Assembly: GCF_900104515.1 (NCBI RefSeq) | Contig: NZ_FNJL01000027.1 | Coordinates: 1 to 64,000, forward strand | Reading direction: 5' to 3' | DNA length: 64,000 bases | Source: Paracidovorax cattleyae | GTDB lineage: Bacteria; Pseudomonadota; Gammaproteobacteria; Burkholderiales; Burkholderiaceae_C | Shown here: piece after piece, positions 25,876-39,685 of the stretch | How positions within the stretch are numbered: position 1 is the stretch's first letter | How the letters are laid out: each line of letters starts with the position of its first letter | Translations under genes and position numbers: made by a program | The notes under the pieces: generated by a model | The model's database searches: none | What the model saw: only the letters and a program-made list of their open reading frames with translations | Told to the model about the DNA's origin: nothing

Positions 25876-27249
25876 TCACTTTTTCGCGCGGGTCAGGAGC
25901 TGGTCCAGCAGTACCATCGCCTCGTCGATCTCGGGGCGCGAGATCATCAGCGACGGCGCGAAGGTGATCACGTTCTTGTAGTAACCGCCCACGTCCAGCA
26001 CCAGGCCGCGCTTCTGGCCCTGGTACTCCAGGCTGCCCTCCAGGCCGATGTCCACCATCTTGTCGAGCAGCGCCTTGTTGGGCGTGAAACCGTCCTCGGT
26101 GCAGATCTCGGCGCGCAGCGCCAGGCCCAGGCCGTCCACGTCGCCGATTTCCTTGTGGCGCTTCTGCAGCTCCTTCAGGCCTTCGAGGAAGTAGGCGCCG
26201 GATTCGCGCACCTGCTTGCCGAAGTCGATCTCGTGCGTCATCTTCATCACTTCCAGGCCCAGGGCCGTACCCAGCGGGTTGGAAGCGAAGGTGGAGTGGG
26301 TGGAGCCCGGGGGGAAGATCTTCGGGTTGATCAGCTCTTCGCGCGCCCACAGGCCGGACAGGGCATTGAGGCCGTTGGTCAGCGCCTTCGCGAACACCAG
26401 CACGTCGGGCTTGATGCCGAAGTTCTCCACCGACCACAGCGTGCCGGTGCGCCAGAAGCCCATCTGGATCTCATCGACCACCATCAGGATGCCGTGGTCG
26501 TCCAGCACCTTCTTGAGGCCCTTGAAGAAGTTCGGCGGCGGCACGACGTAGCCGCCCGTGCCCTGGATGGGCTCGACGTAGAAGGCTGCGTACTCGCACT
26601 GGTTGGTCTTGGGATCCCAGACGGCGTGGTATTCGTTCTCGAACTTGCGGGCGAACTCGCGCACGATCTGGTCCGAATACTCCTCGGCCGTCATGCCCTT
26701 GGGGCGGCGGAACGGATAGGGGAACGGAATGAACTGCGCGCGGTCGGCGAAGTGGCCGAAACGGCGGCGGTAGCGGTAGCTGGAGGTGATGCTGGACGCG
26801 CCCAGCGTGCGGCCGTGGTAGCCGCCCTCGAAGGCGAACATCAGGCTCTTGCCGTTGCTGGCGTTGCGCACCACCTTCAGCGAATCCTCGATGGCCTGGG
26901 CGCCGCCCACGTTGAAATGCACGCGGCCGTCGTTGCCCCACTTGCGCCTGGCGTCTTCGGCGATGAACTTGGCCAGCTCGATCTTGGTCGGGTGCAGGTA
27001 CTGGCTGGCGACCTGGGGCAGCGCCTGCAGCTGCTCGATCATCTTGGCTTCGAGCCGCTTGTTCTTGTAGCCGAAGTTCACGGCCGAATACCACATCTGC
27101 AGATCGAGGTACTGCGTGCCGTTGTCGTCCTGCATGTAGCTGCCGTCGCAGCCCGTGAAGATCTTGGGCGGGTTCACGTAGTGGACGGTATCGCCGAAGG
27201 AGCAATACTTGGCTTCGTCCGCGAGGAGCTGGGCAGCGTCGATGGTCAT
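25876..27249 (-). CDS. Class III (omega) aminotransferase
   Basis: A 457-residue PLP aminotransferase of the class III fold (ornithine, lysine or GABA type). Visible are FNVGGAQAIEDSLKV, FEGGYHGRTLGASSITSSYR, ILMVVDEIQMGFWRTG (the PLP-N1 Asp) and VLVFAKALTNGLNALSGLW, whose Lys is the Schiff-base residue. HSTFASNPLGTALGLEVM follows. The ATG at 27249 is chosen because the aligned family domain begins just after TIDAAQLLADE; the upstream extension is AT-rich and unconvincing. It heads the minus-strand set that faces the export operon. The substrate may be a diamine or omega-amino acid; lysine-6-aminotransferase is a close possibility. Confidence 0.9.
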   Translation of the reverse strand: MTIDAAQLLADEAKYCSFGDTVHYVNPPKIFTGCDGSYMQDDNGTQYLDLQMWYSAVNFGYKNKRLEAKMIEQLQALPQVASQYLHPTKIELAKFIAEDARRKWGNDGRVHFNVGGAQAIEDSLKVVRNASNGKSLMFAFEGGYHGRTLGASSITSSYRYRRRFGHFADRAQFIPFPYPFRRPKGMTAEEYSDQIVREFARKFENEYHAVWDPKTNQCEYAAFYVEPIQGTGGYVVPPPNFFKGLKKVLDDHGILMVVDEIQMGFWRTGTLWSVENFGIKPDVLVFAKALTNGLNALSGLWAREELINPKIFPPGSTHSTFASNPLGTALGLEVMKMTHEIDFGKQVRESGAYFLEGLKELQKRHKEIGDVDGLGLALRAEICTEDGFTPNKALLDKMVDIGLEGSLEYQGQKRGLVLDVGGYYKNVITFAPSLMISRPEIDEAMVLLDQLLTRAKK

Positions 27250-27823
27250 GGAGGGAAAAATCCGGAACGAGGAAGGAAGAATGGGCGCGAGTCTGCGCAG
27301 CCAACCTTGATCGACTATCGAGCGTTTGTGTGCGATTTGTGCAGATGGTGGAGAACGCGTGGGGAGGCGGCGGCCGGCACAGGCGGAACGCGGCTCGGCC
27401 GCGGGCAACCCTTTCTTACAGCATGCCCGGCCGTGGGACATTAGATTTCGCGCCGAGGAGGGGCAACACATGCTGAACACCTGCCGCAAGGTTGTGGTGA
27501 TGCGAAGCGCACATCCACTGCGCAGCACGTCAAGAGAATAGAACAAGGGCGCTCGAAATCGTGGTACATCAAGCCGCCGTATTTTTGCTTTCCCTGGGCA
27601 CAGCGCGTATCGCCAGAACAGCGTGCGCCACCTTCGGACTGTGCTTTTTAAAGATTTTTACCGAATTATCCTTCGGCCAAAGAGCCGAGATATTTCCCGT
27701 ATCGAAAATCCAAAACACACACAGCACAACCTCATGACGACGCTCAAGCAGCTACAGCCTGACGACTAGACCAGTCGCAATACATTTCCACGGCACTCAA
27801 ATTAATAAATAAGAGGGATTTTT
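27250..27823. other. Divergent AT-rich intergenic region
   Basis: These 574 bases separate the class III aminotransferase (minus) from the DUF6402-type gene (plus). I see no convincing gene. Base composition shifts from GC-rich to AT-rich around 27550, marking the left edge of the accessory island. It must hold promoters for both directions. A tiny frame at 27734-27769 (MTTLKQLQPDD) is too short to support. Confidence 0.6.
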
Positions 27824-28714
27824 GTGATCGACATATTACAAGACACGCTGTCATCAATCAGCGGCAGTTCAAAGAAAAAAGAACCAACTTACCAAACAAG
27901 AATTTTCCAGTTACGAGACATTCCGAATGTCATGCGCTCAAGGCTTGGATGGCCTGTGGCTGCCAGCTTGATGGAAAGATGGTTTAAAGGAGCACCATTT
28001 GCGATGCCTGCAGAAATGAAGGAAAGTCGTGGAATATATCCGTTAAAAAATTTGAGCCAAGCTCACCTCGATGAGTCTTTGGTCAACATGTCTTGGGCCC
28101 TTCAATTCAACAGGGTCCGTACGGCGATGCAACAGTTGCAGACGACGTGGTCCAGTCCCGCGGGAATCAAGCAGCTAAAAGTGAGAGTGGATCGTGCCGC
28201 ACCAGCGCATGCCGGCCAGTGCTGGCGATTCGGCAATCTGGGACTTCCCGCCAAGGAACTGGATGATTCTTGCCAAGTGAATTTCCTGCTTTTTGGGAAG
28301 ATGGGAGACCCCATGGACGACTTCTATGGCGCCATGGGTGAGGCCCAGATAAAGATTGCAGTCTCTGGCATTGTGACATCTACGGAAAACAAAAAGGCAT
28401 CGATTGAAGTTGATGAACTGGGCTTCTATCTGCGTGATTCCTACGATTTCCAGGACGGCAACAATTTTATTTCTCAACCCCTGGGATGCTGGGGATTCAA
28501 TGGGGTTGAATGCAATACCTCTTTAAGAGGTGGCATCAATATTGAAGACGAGATCGCGGATATCTCACCCGACACAGCGGCTGAACGTAAATACTTGGTG
28601 CAAAATTCAGATTTCCAGAAATGGCGTACGAAAAATCAGCACGGCGGAGATTTCATGGTCTTATCCGATGTGCATCGTGTGCGCCTGCCATTTCCGCAAA
28701 AGTTCGAAATTTGA
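27824..28714 (+). CDS. DUF6402-type protein
   Basis: A 296-residue protein that I assign to the DUF6402 family from its C-terminal two-thirds: CWRFGNLGLPAKELDDSCQV, DDFYGAMGEAQIKIAVSGI, IEVDELGFYLRDSYDFQDG and the GGDFMVLSDV segment. Members are often found beside type VI secretion effectors in beta-proteobacteria; their role is unknown. The start is a GTG preceded by AGAGGG about eight bases upstream. Codon use and AT content differ clearly from the flanking genes, suggesting transfer. No signal peptide is visible. It leads a plus-strand group of small unknown genes. Confidence 0.72.
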   Translation: MIDILQDTLSSISGSSKKKEPTYQTRIFQLRDIPNVMRSRLGWPVAASLMERWFKGAPFAMPAEMKESRGIYPLKNLSQAHLDESLVNMSWALQFNRVRTAMQQLQTTWSSPAGIKQLKVRVDRAAPAHAGQCWRFGNLGLPAKELDDSCQVNFLLFGKMGDPMDDFYGAMGEAQIKIAVSGIVTSTENKKASIEVDELGFYLRDSYDFQDGNNFISQPLGCWGFNGVECNTSLRGGINIEDEIADISPDTAAERKYLVQNSDFQKWRTKNQHGGDFMVLSDVHRVRLPFPQKFEI

Positions 28715-28716
28715 CA

Positions 28717-29100
28717 ATGGCAAGAAACAGCAAAAAAATGGGGACTCGGACACTCTGGATGGTCGTCGCCCTTGGGCTGACAGTTTTCGTTTGGTATGCC
28801 AGCAAGCCCGTCTTCAAAGGCTCAGAAACAAGCCCAATGAATGTTTATCGCGTCGAATACTATGACGTTTCACCCATCCAACGCATCGCGCACTACAAAA
28901 TGAAGATTCCTTCATTTGTAAGGCTGTACCGCATCCAGCCTGAAACCCTATTGGGCGAGAGTGAGATTGTCGATCTCTGGATGAACGGCACACTTCACTG
29001 GTGGACCGATCCTCCTGCACATGCCGTAGTGGTTGGTAGCAGTGTGGTGTTCGAAAACATACCGGCAGAGTGTCCGGCAACTGCCAGTTGCCCACGCTGA
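28717..29100 (+). CDS. Small membrane-anchored protein of unknown function
   Basis: A 127-residue protein I do not recognise. Residues about 11-32 (TLWMVVALGLTVFVWYASKP) form one membrane helix after a short basic N-terminus, so the rest should face the periplasm. That part is rich in aromatic residues (YRVEYYDVSP; LWMNGTLHWWTDPPAH) and ends with two Cys in AECPATASCPR. It starts two bases after the DUF6402-type stop and is probably cotranslated. Location and topology suit an immunity or accessory protein, but this is inference. Confidence 0.65.
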   Translation: MARNSKKMGTRTLWMVVALGLTVFVWYASKPVFKGSETSPMNVYRVEYYDVSPIQRIAHYKMKIPSFVRLYRIQPETLLGESEIVDLWMNGTLHWWTDPPAHAVVVGSSVVFENIPAECPATASCPR

Positions 29101-29236
29101 CCGTCAACGCGCCCACGCTTTCCTCAAATGCTCTCGCTCCAGCACCTGACCGATGAGACCCACCGGACGCCGGCCATCTCGAAATCGAACGCCTATCGCC
29201 AAGCCACAAGAACCGCACGGAAGCCGCTACTGCGGC

Positions 29237-29689
29237 ATGGCAATGATGCAATCCGGCCTGAACCTGCGCAGTGCCTCGCTCTGCTTCCTGGTGCTGGTCC
29301 ATGCAGGCGCTTCTGCGCAGCCCATGAACGCCGCACCCCCGTCCCGGTCCATCGGCCCCCTGGGTGCCATCACCCTGCCACGCGCCGTGGAACCTTCACC
29401 CGGCAGCGATGCCGACTGCTCCGATCGGGTCATCGACGAGCCGCGCGTTCGTTACTTCTGGGACCATGCCGTGGAGGGCCCCGCCTCCGACTTCCAGCGC
29501 GACTTCGATCTGGCGGACTGTACTGCTTCCCCACGGCTGCATCTGCGCAAAGGGGCACGCGGCGTGCTGCGCCTCCATGGCGCCACGGGATGGGGAGTCC
29601 TGGAATGGAAAGGCGCCACGCGCTATTTCCGCTGCGCTGCATGCGAAGGCATCCTGGCTCCTGGCTTCGTCGCAGGGGCGGCGAAATGA
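29237..29689 (+). CDS. Secreted cysteine-containing protein, tandem paralogue 1
   Basis: A 150-residue protein of unknown function with a signal peptide (LRSASLCFLVLVHAGASAQ). The mature part shares a motif series with the next gene: GSDADCSD, VRYFWDHAVEG, DLADC, GATGWGVLE and TRYFRCAACEGIL. The shared Cys (in DCSD, ADC and CAAC) suggest disulfides in the periplasm. The ATG at 29237 is chosen because the signal peptide follows directly; an upstream in-frame ATG at 29153 would add a basic non-signal extension. Its stop overlaps the paralogue's start (ATGA). A duplicated immunity protein is one possibility. Confidence 0.68.
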   Translation: MAMMQSGLNLRSASLCFLVLVHAGASAQPMNAAPPSRSIGPLGAITLPRAVEPSPGSDADCSDRVIDEPRVRYFWDHAVEGPASDFQRDFDLADCTASPRLHLRKGARGVLRLHGATGWGVLEWKGATRYFRCAACEGILAPGFVAGAAK

Positions 29690-30138
29690 GGCAGCGGCAC
29701 GCTGTCCACCTGCTGCTCGCGCTTCTTGCGGCCTCCCAAATGGCGCCATCAGCGGCCAGCCCGGCGGCAACGGAGCCGGGCACCATGACCGCGGCACAGA
29801 CGCCATTGCAGCGCATCACCATCCCCGGGCCCCATGCCCACGGAACCCAAGGCAGCGATGCCGACTGTTCCGACATGCGTATCGACGCCGCACGTGTGCG
29901 CCACTTCTGGAACCACGCCATCGAGGGCACGGCGGAGGAATACCGGCGTGGCATCGACCTGGCGGACTGCGAAGCCTCGGCGGAGGTGCAGTTCCGGCAG
30001 GGCGGCAAGGGAACGCTGTCGCTCGATGCGGCCACCGGCTGGGGTGCCCTGGAACAGCAGGGCACTACACGCTACTTCTACTGCGCCGCATGCGAAGGCA
30101 TCCTGGGCCGGAATTTCCGCCCCGATGCACCCCGATAG
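29686..30138 (+). CDS. Secreted cysteine-containing protein, tandem paralogue 2
   Basis: A 150-residue protein, the same length as the preceding gene and clearly its paralogue: GSDADCSD, VRHFWNHAIEG, DLADCEAS, DAATGWGALE and TRYFYCAACEGIL. The signal peptide is HAVHLLLALLAASQMAPSAAS. The two are diverged outside these motifs, so the duplication is not recent. It overlaps the first copy by four bases. No known domain is recognised. Confidence 0.7.
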   Translation: MRQRHAVHLLLALLAASQMAPSAASPAATEPGTMTAAQTPLQRITIPGPHAHGTQGSDADCSDMRIDAARVRHFWNHAIEGTAEEYRRGIDLADCEASAEVQFRQGGKGTLSLDAATGWGALEQQGTTRYFYCAACEGILGRNFRPDAPR

Positions 30139-30250
30139 CGCGCGGAGCGCACCCACCATCGCCCAGAGCGCTTCCGCAAACTCGGAAACGCGCACGCCGC
30201 TTCGCGCCGCATGCCCGCCCGCGCCCTCGTTCACCCTCCAATGGAGCACC

Positions 30251-31120
30251 ATGAATCTGCGTACTTCTTCCTGGATGCTGGGGGGCACCGCCCTGTTGCT
30301 GCTCGCGGCGGGACTGGGCTTCCTGCGACCGGGCACGGCCGAGGAATCCTCCGGCACCCGCGAGGCTGCCGAAGCCGCCCAGGCGGCCCGCCCCCTGTCC
30401 GCGGACCTGCTCCGGGAATACAACCGGGCTGGCCGCCTGGACGGATTCGTCCGCCATGCGCTTTCGCAGCCTGAGGCGGGGGGCGTGTTCTATGCCGTGC
30501 AGGCGCTGCGCCGGTGCCATGGCATCGCGGGAACCGGGGCTGCGGCACCCGGCCCGGCCTCCAGCGCGGCCCGCGCGGCGGCAGAGACCCTGCGCCAGCG
30601 GTGCGCGGGCCTCTCGGCAGAGGACACGGGCGACCGGCGCATCGTCCGGCTCGCCGCGGACGGCCTGCGCCGCAAGGATCCCTTGCTGGCCATGGCCCTG
30701 CGTGCGGGCAAATCCGCCTACCAGGCCCCCGACCGGCGCCAATCCCTGCTGTCCGACCTGCTGGCGGCCGGCGACCCGCTGCTCGTGCAGGACGTCGCCA
30801 CGCGCCTCGCGGTCCGCACCGACGCGGGCTCGGGCATGCGCGGCTACCGGTTCGAGGGTGTCTTCTTTCCGCAGTCGCAGGACGACACGATGGAACTCGC
30901 CTTCTACCTGCTGCCGTGCGGACTGGGCCTGGACTGCACGCAGGCCACCGACTGGGACCTGCTGGCCCGCTGCGCCAACGGTTTCGAATGCACCGCGAGC
31001 CGGCAGGAGCATGTGCGGGCCGTGCTGCGGGACCGTCCCGGGGCCTACGAGCGCACGATGGCGCTGTACCGGCGCATGCTCGACGCGATCCGCGCCGGGC
31101 GTATCGACGCCTTTGCCTGA
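30251..31120 (+). CDS. Exported or membrane-anchored protein of unknown function
   Basis: A 289-residue protein. A hydrophobic N-terminus (SSWMLGGTALLLLAAGLGFL) is a signal peptide or anchor. The rest is predicted mostly helical, with no recognised domain; DDTMELAFYLLPCGLGLDC and CANGFECTASRQEHVRAVL carry Cys residues that could pair. The ATG at 30251 starts just before the hydrophobic segment. It lies 112 bases after the tandem paralogues and before the broken transglycosylase gene, so it may belong to the same effector/immunity island. Base composition here returns towards the genome norm. Confidence 0.65.
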   Translation: MNLRTSSWMLGGTALLLLAAGLGFLRPGTAEESSGTREAAEAAQAARPLSADLLREYNRAGRLDGFVRHALSQPEAGGVFYAVQALRRCHGIAGTGAAAPGPASSAARAAAETLRQRCAGLSAEDTGDRRIVRLAADGLRRKDPLLAMALRAGKSAYQAPDRRQSLLSDLLAAGDPLLVQDVATRLAVRTDAGSGMRGYRFEGVFFPQSQDDTMELAFYLLPCGLGLDCTQATDWDLLARCANGFECTASRQEHVRAVLRDRPGAYERTMALYRRMLDAIRAGRIDAFA

Positions 31121-31212
31121 TGCGCGGGCATGGCGGCTTCGCATGTCCGCGGAGTCTTTCGGGCAGCGCGTCCCGCACGCTCCGGGCCGTGGCGAGCGTG
31201 CAATTCCCGACA

Positions 31213-32059
31213 TTGGAAGGAACTGCATTCCTGGCTATTTCATCGATCTGCTCCTCGCGGCTCCAGGGCGTCCAGGCGCCTGGCGCGCGGGACCCCGCCG
31301 GCGCCCAGACCCTGCTCGCGCAGGTACTGACGGCACTGCTCGAAGGCCTGCTCCGGAAGCTGTCCAAGCATGCCAGACGCCCTCGCCACAACCCTCGGAA
31401 CAGGGCGGCGGCCCGGCCTCGGGCGAAGGCACCCGCAGCGGTGGCAATGGCGGTGGTAGTGGCGGCAGCCCGTCCAGCGCCGCGCAGCCTGCGGCAACGG
31501 GCGACCTCGGATCCAAGAGCGTGGACGAGGCCGAGGCACAGGTCCACCCCAGATTCCTGCCCGTGCTGCGCGGCGACGAGCAGCAACAGGACGCCAAGGT
31601 CCGGACCCAGGCCGACTTCGGCCGTGCGGTGGACGAGACCGCCAAGGAATACGGCCTCTGCATTCGGAATCGGGGGCCTTCACCCAGGGCTTCCGCAAGG
31701 CGATGCAGCACGAGGGCGACCTCGACCGCGCCGGCGAGAAGAACACTCGATCGGCCTGGGCCAGATTTCCCGCAGGTTCCTGGATGGCCGCGAGTGAGTG
31801 GTCGGCCGACGGCCCCGGCAACAGCCGCGTCGGCGGCCAGAAGGTGTCCTCCGAGCAATACGAGAAGAGCGTGACCGTGCAGCTGCGGATGGCGGCGTCC
31901 AACATGGCGCAACGCATCGCCGACCATGGCGGCCTGAAGCAGGGCCTGCCTTACTACGTCTCGGGCGATGCCACCCCTGCCAACCCCAAGGCGCAGGAAT
32001 ACCTCCAGCACATCGACGAGGCCCTGCGCAACCCCGAGGTGGTGAACCCGGGCCGCTGA
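31213..32059 (+). pseudogene. Lytic transglycosylase (SLT-type) gene broken by multiple frameshifts
   Basis: Reading across frames gives one coherent protein of about 275 residues. The pieces are QTLLAQVLTALLEGLLRKL (to about 31370), a Gly/Ser linker then DFGRAVDETAKEYGL (31383-31657), ESGAFTQGFRKAMQHEGDL (31667-31740), SIGLGQISRRFLDGRE (31747-31794) and WSADGPGNSRVGG to the stop (31797-32059). ESG followed by SIGLGQI is the SLT catalytic and core signature, and LPYYVSGDATP matches the C-terminal motif. At least four frame changes occur, three within about 140 bases. It would cleave peptidoglycan if intact. The original start is not certain. The end lies three bases from the uvrA stop. Confidence 0.72.
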
Positions 32060-32062
32060 GCC

Positions 32063-37924
<5,862 letters not shown>

Positions 37925-38155
37925 CGGGAGGAGCTTTCGGAGGGGAGGCGGGCCATTCTAGGAAAGGAAGATGGCCGTCCGGAGTCGGAGAGTGGCTTAT
38001 CCATATGGGGTGGTTCCGCCCATTGACAACCGCGCCCGCATGGCAATCCCATCCGCCCAGGGTTGTCACCCCTTGTCACCATGGCAGCGTTCGGGCATCT
38101 TCCGCGGACCTTTTGCTCTGCAGCAACCCACGCCCTTTCCGGAGATTTCCCCATC

Positions 38156-39277
38156 ATGGCCCATTCCTGGCAGACCACCGGCGGCGCCCTGGCCCTCGCG
38201 GCCGCCTCCCTCTTCTCCCCTGCGGCCTGGAGCCAGCTGCTGGTGGGCCAGACGGCAGGCTTCACCGGCCCGGTGTCGTCCGGCGTGCAGGAAACCACCG
38301 AAGGCGCGAAGCTCTACATGGACGCGGTGAACGCGCGGGGCGGCGTGAACGGGCAGAAGATCGAGCTCATCTCGCTCGACGACAGGTTCGATCCCGCCCA
38401 GACGCTCACCAACGCGCGCAAGCTCATCGAAGAGCAGAACGTGCTCGCGATGTTCCTCACCCGCGGCACGCCCCACACGGAAGCCATCATCCCCCTGCTC
38501 GACAAATACGACGTTCCGCTCGTGGCCCCCTCCACGGGCGCGATGGTGCTGCACCGCCCCGTGCGCCGCCACGTCTTCAACGTCCGCGCTCCCTACCAGC
38601 GCGAGGCCGAGAAAGCCATCACCCACCTGGCGTCGATGGGCATTTCCCGGATCGCGGTGGTCATCACCGACGACAGCTTCGGCGCCGACGGACTGGCGGG
38701 CGCGCTCAAGGGCTTCGAGGTTGCGAAGCTCAAGCCCGTGCTGCAGGAGCGATTCGACCGGACCAGGCCCGACTTTTCCGCCATCGCGCCCAAGCTCGTG
38801 CAGGCCCGGGCCCAGGCGGTGCTCATGGTCGCATCGGGGGCCGCGACGGCCGAAGGCTACGCCGCCTTCCGGGCAGCCGGTTCGAGCGCCCAGCTCGTCA
38901 CGCTCTCCAACAACGCATCGTCCGGGTTCGCCAGGAGCCTGGGCGCGAATGCGCGCGGCGTCATCGTCACGCAGGTGTTCCCGAACGAACGGGCGACGAA
39001 CTACACGCTGGTGCGCGAAGCGCACGACCTGGCCAAGGCCCAGGGCAAGGAGGTGAGCCCCGCCATGCTCGAGGGCATGGCGGCCGCCAAGGTGCTGGTG
39101 GAAGGATTGCGCCGCGCGGGCGCCAGGCCCACGCGCGAACGCCTGCAGGCGGCGCTGGAGGGCATCCAGAAATTCGACATCGGCGGCCTGGAGGTCAACT
39201 TCAGTCCCGAAGACCACACGGGCCTGGATTTCGCCGACCTGTCCATCATCGGCACCGACGGCAAGTTCCGCCGCTGA
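38156..39277 (+). CDS. Branched-chain amino-acid-type ABC transporter binding protein
   Basis: A 373-residue periplasmic binding protein of the LivJ/LivK type (Peripla_BP_6). The signal peptide ends near SPAAWSQ, and the fold begins LLVGQTAGFTGPVSSGV. Further family segments are ARGGVNGQKIELISLDD, PLVAPSTGAMVLHRP and GLEVNFSPEDHTGLDFADL. The ATG at 38156 has GGAGA about ten bases upstream. No permease or ATPase genes accompany it, so it is an orphan that must work with components elsewhere or act in sensing. It is divergent from uvrA by 231 bases and has a strong terminator. Confidence 0.92.
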   Translation: MAHSWQTTGGALALAAASLFSPAAWSQLLVGQTAGFTGPVSSGVQETTEGAKLYMDAVNARGGVNGQKIELISLDDRFDPAQTLTNARKLIEEQNVLAMFLTRGTPHTEAIIPLLDKYDVPLVAPSTGAMVLHRPVRRHVFNVRAPYQREAEKAITHLASMGISRIAVVITDDSFGADGLAGALKGFEVAKLKPVLQERFDRTRPDFSAIAPKLVQARAQAVLMVASGAATAEGYAAFRAAGSSAQLVTLSNNASSGFARSLGANARGVIVTQVFPNERATNYTLVREAHDLAKAQGKEVSPAMLEGMAAAKVLVEGLRRAGARPTRERLQAALEGIQKFDIGGLEVNFSPEDHTGLDFADLSIIGTDGKFRR

Positions 39278-39308
39278 TGGCCACGCAGGGCCTGCAGGCC
39301 CACCATGC

Positions 39309-39333
39309 AAAAAGCCCGCGATGCGGGCTTTTT
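39309..39333. terminator. Bidirectional Rho-independent terminator
   Basis: AAAAAGCCCGC / GCGGGCTTTTT with a GAT loop forms an 11-bp stem with A/T runs on both sides. It ends the binding-protein transcript on the plus strand and the small gene at 39387 on the minus strand. Confidence 0.9.
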
Positions 39334-39386
39334 CACTGGGGCGCCAGGGTGGCACAGGCGCCATCGGACTGTGGCCGGAAGCGGAC

Positions 39387-39572
39387 TCACCGGGCACGGC
39401 TGGCAGCGGACGCCGCCGATGCCGGGGCCGCAGCAGGCGCGGCAGTGTCCGGAGCATGCACGGCATCCGCGCCATGCTTTTCCCCGCTCATGTCCACCTT
39501 GTCCCCTGCTTTCATGATGACGAACAACGACAGGGCTGCGAACAGAACGAAGCCCACAACGATTTTCCACAT
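39387..39572 (-). CDS. Small single-pass membrane protein (61 residues)
   Basis: A 61-residue protein of unknown function. Residues 3-20 form one membrane helix (KIVVGFVLFAALSLFVIM). The rest is hydrophilic and then Ala/Ser/Pro-rich, predicted disordered. A strong Shine-Dalgarno site (AGGAGA) lies eight bases before the ATG, which supports a real gene despite its size. It stands between two terminators, 25 bases downstream of the porin terminator, so it is probably transcribed separately or by read-through from the porin gene. The sequence could be a stress or envelope accessory peptide; this is only inferred from topology. Confidence 0.65.
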   Translation of the reverse strand: MWKIVVGFVLFAALSLFVIMKAGDKVDMSGEKHGADAVHAPDTAAPAAAPASAASAASRAR

Positions 39573-39596
39573 GCTTTTTGTCTCCTGACGGGATGG

Positions 39597-39630
39597 AAAA
39601 AAGCCCCACGCCCTTGCGGGAGTGAGGCTT
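39597..39630 (-). terminator. Terminator of the porin gene
   Basis: The stem AAGCC-c-CAC-g-CCC / GGG-a-GTG-a-GGCTT (39601-39630) is followed on the minus strand by a T run. It is 56 bases beyond the porin stop. Confidence 0.75.
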
Positions 39631-39685
39631 CCTGCTGGATCACCCGGTGCCGAAGGCCCGTGCGGGCTTCCGGCATCTGCGGCGA

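Noticed and set aside
27734-27769. An 11-codon frame (MTTLKQLQPDD) upstream of the DUF6402-type gene
   Set aside because: Too short, no ribosome-binding site and no recognisable remnant.
27824-32059. A type VI secretion gene cluster
   Set aside because: No Tss, VgrG, Hcp or PAAR gene is present in the window; only possible effector-associated genes are.
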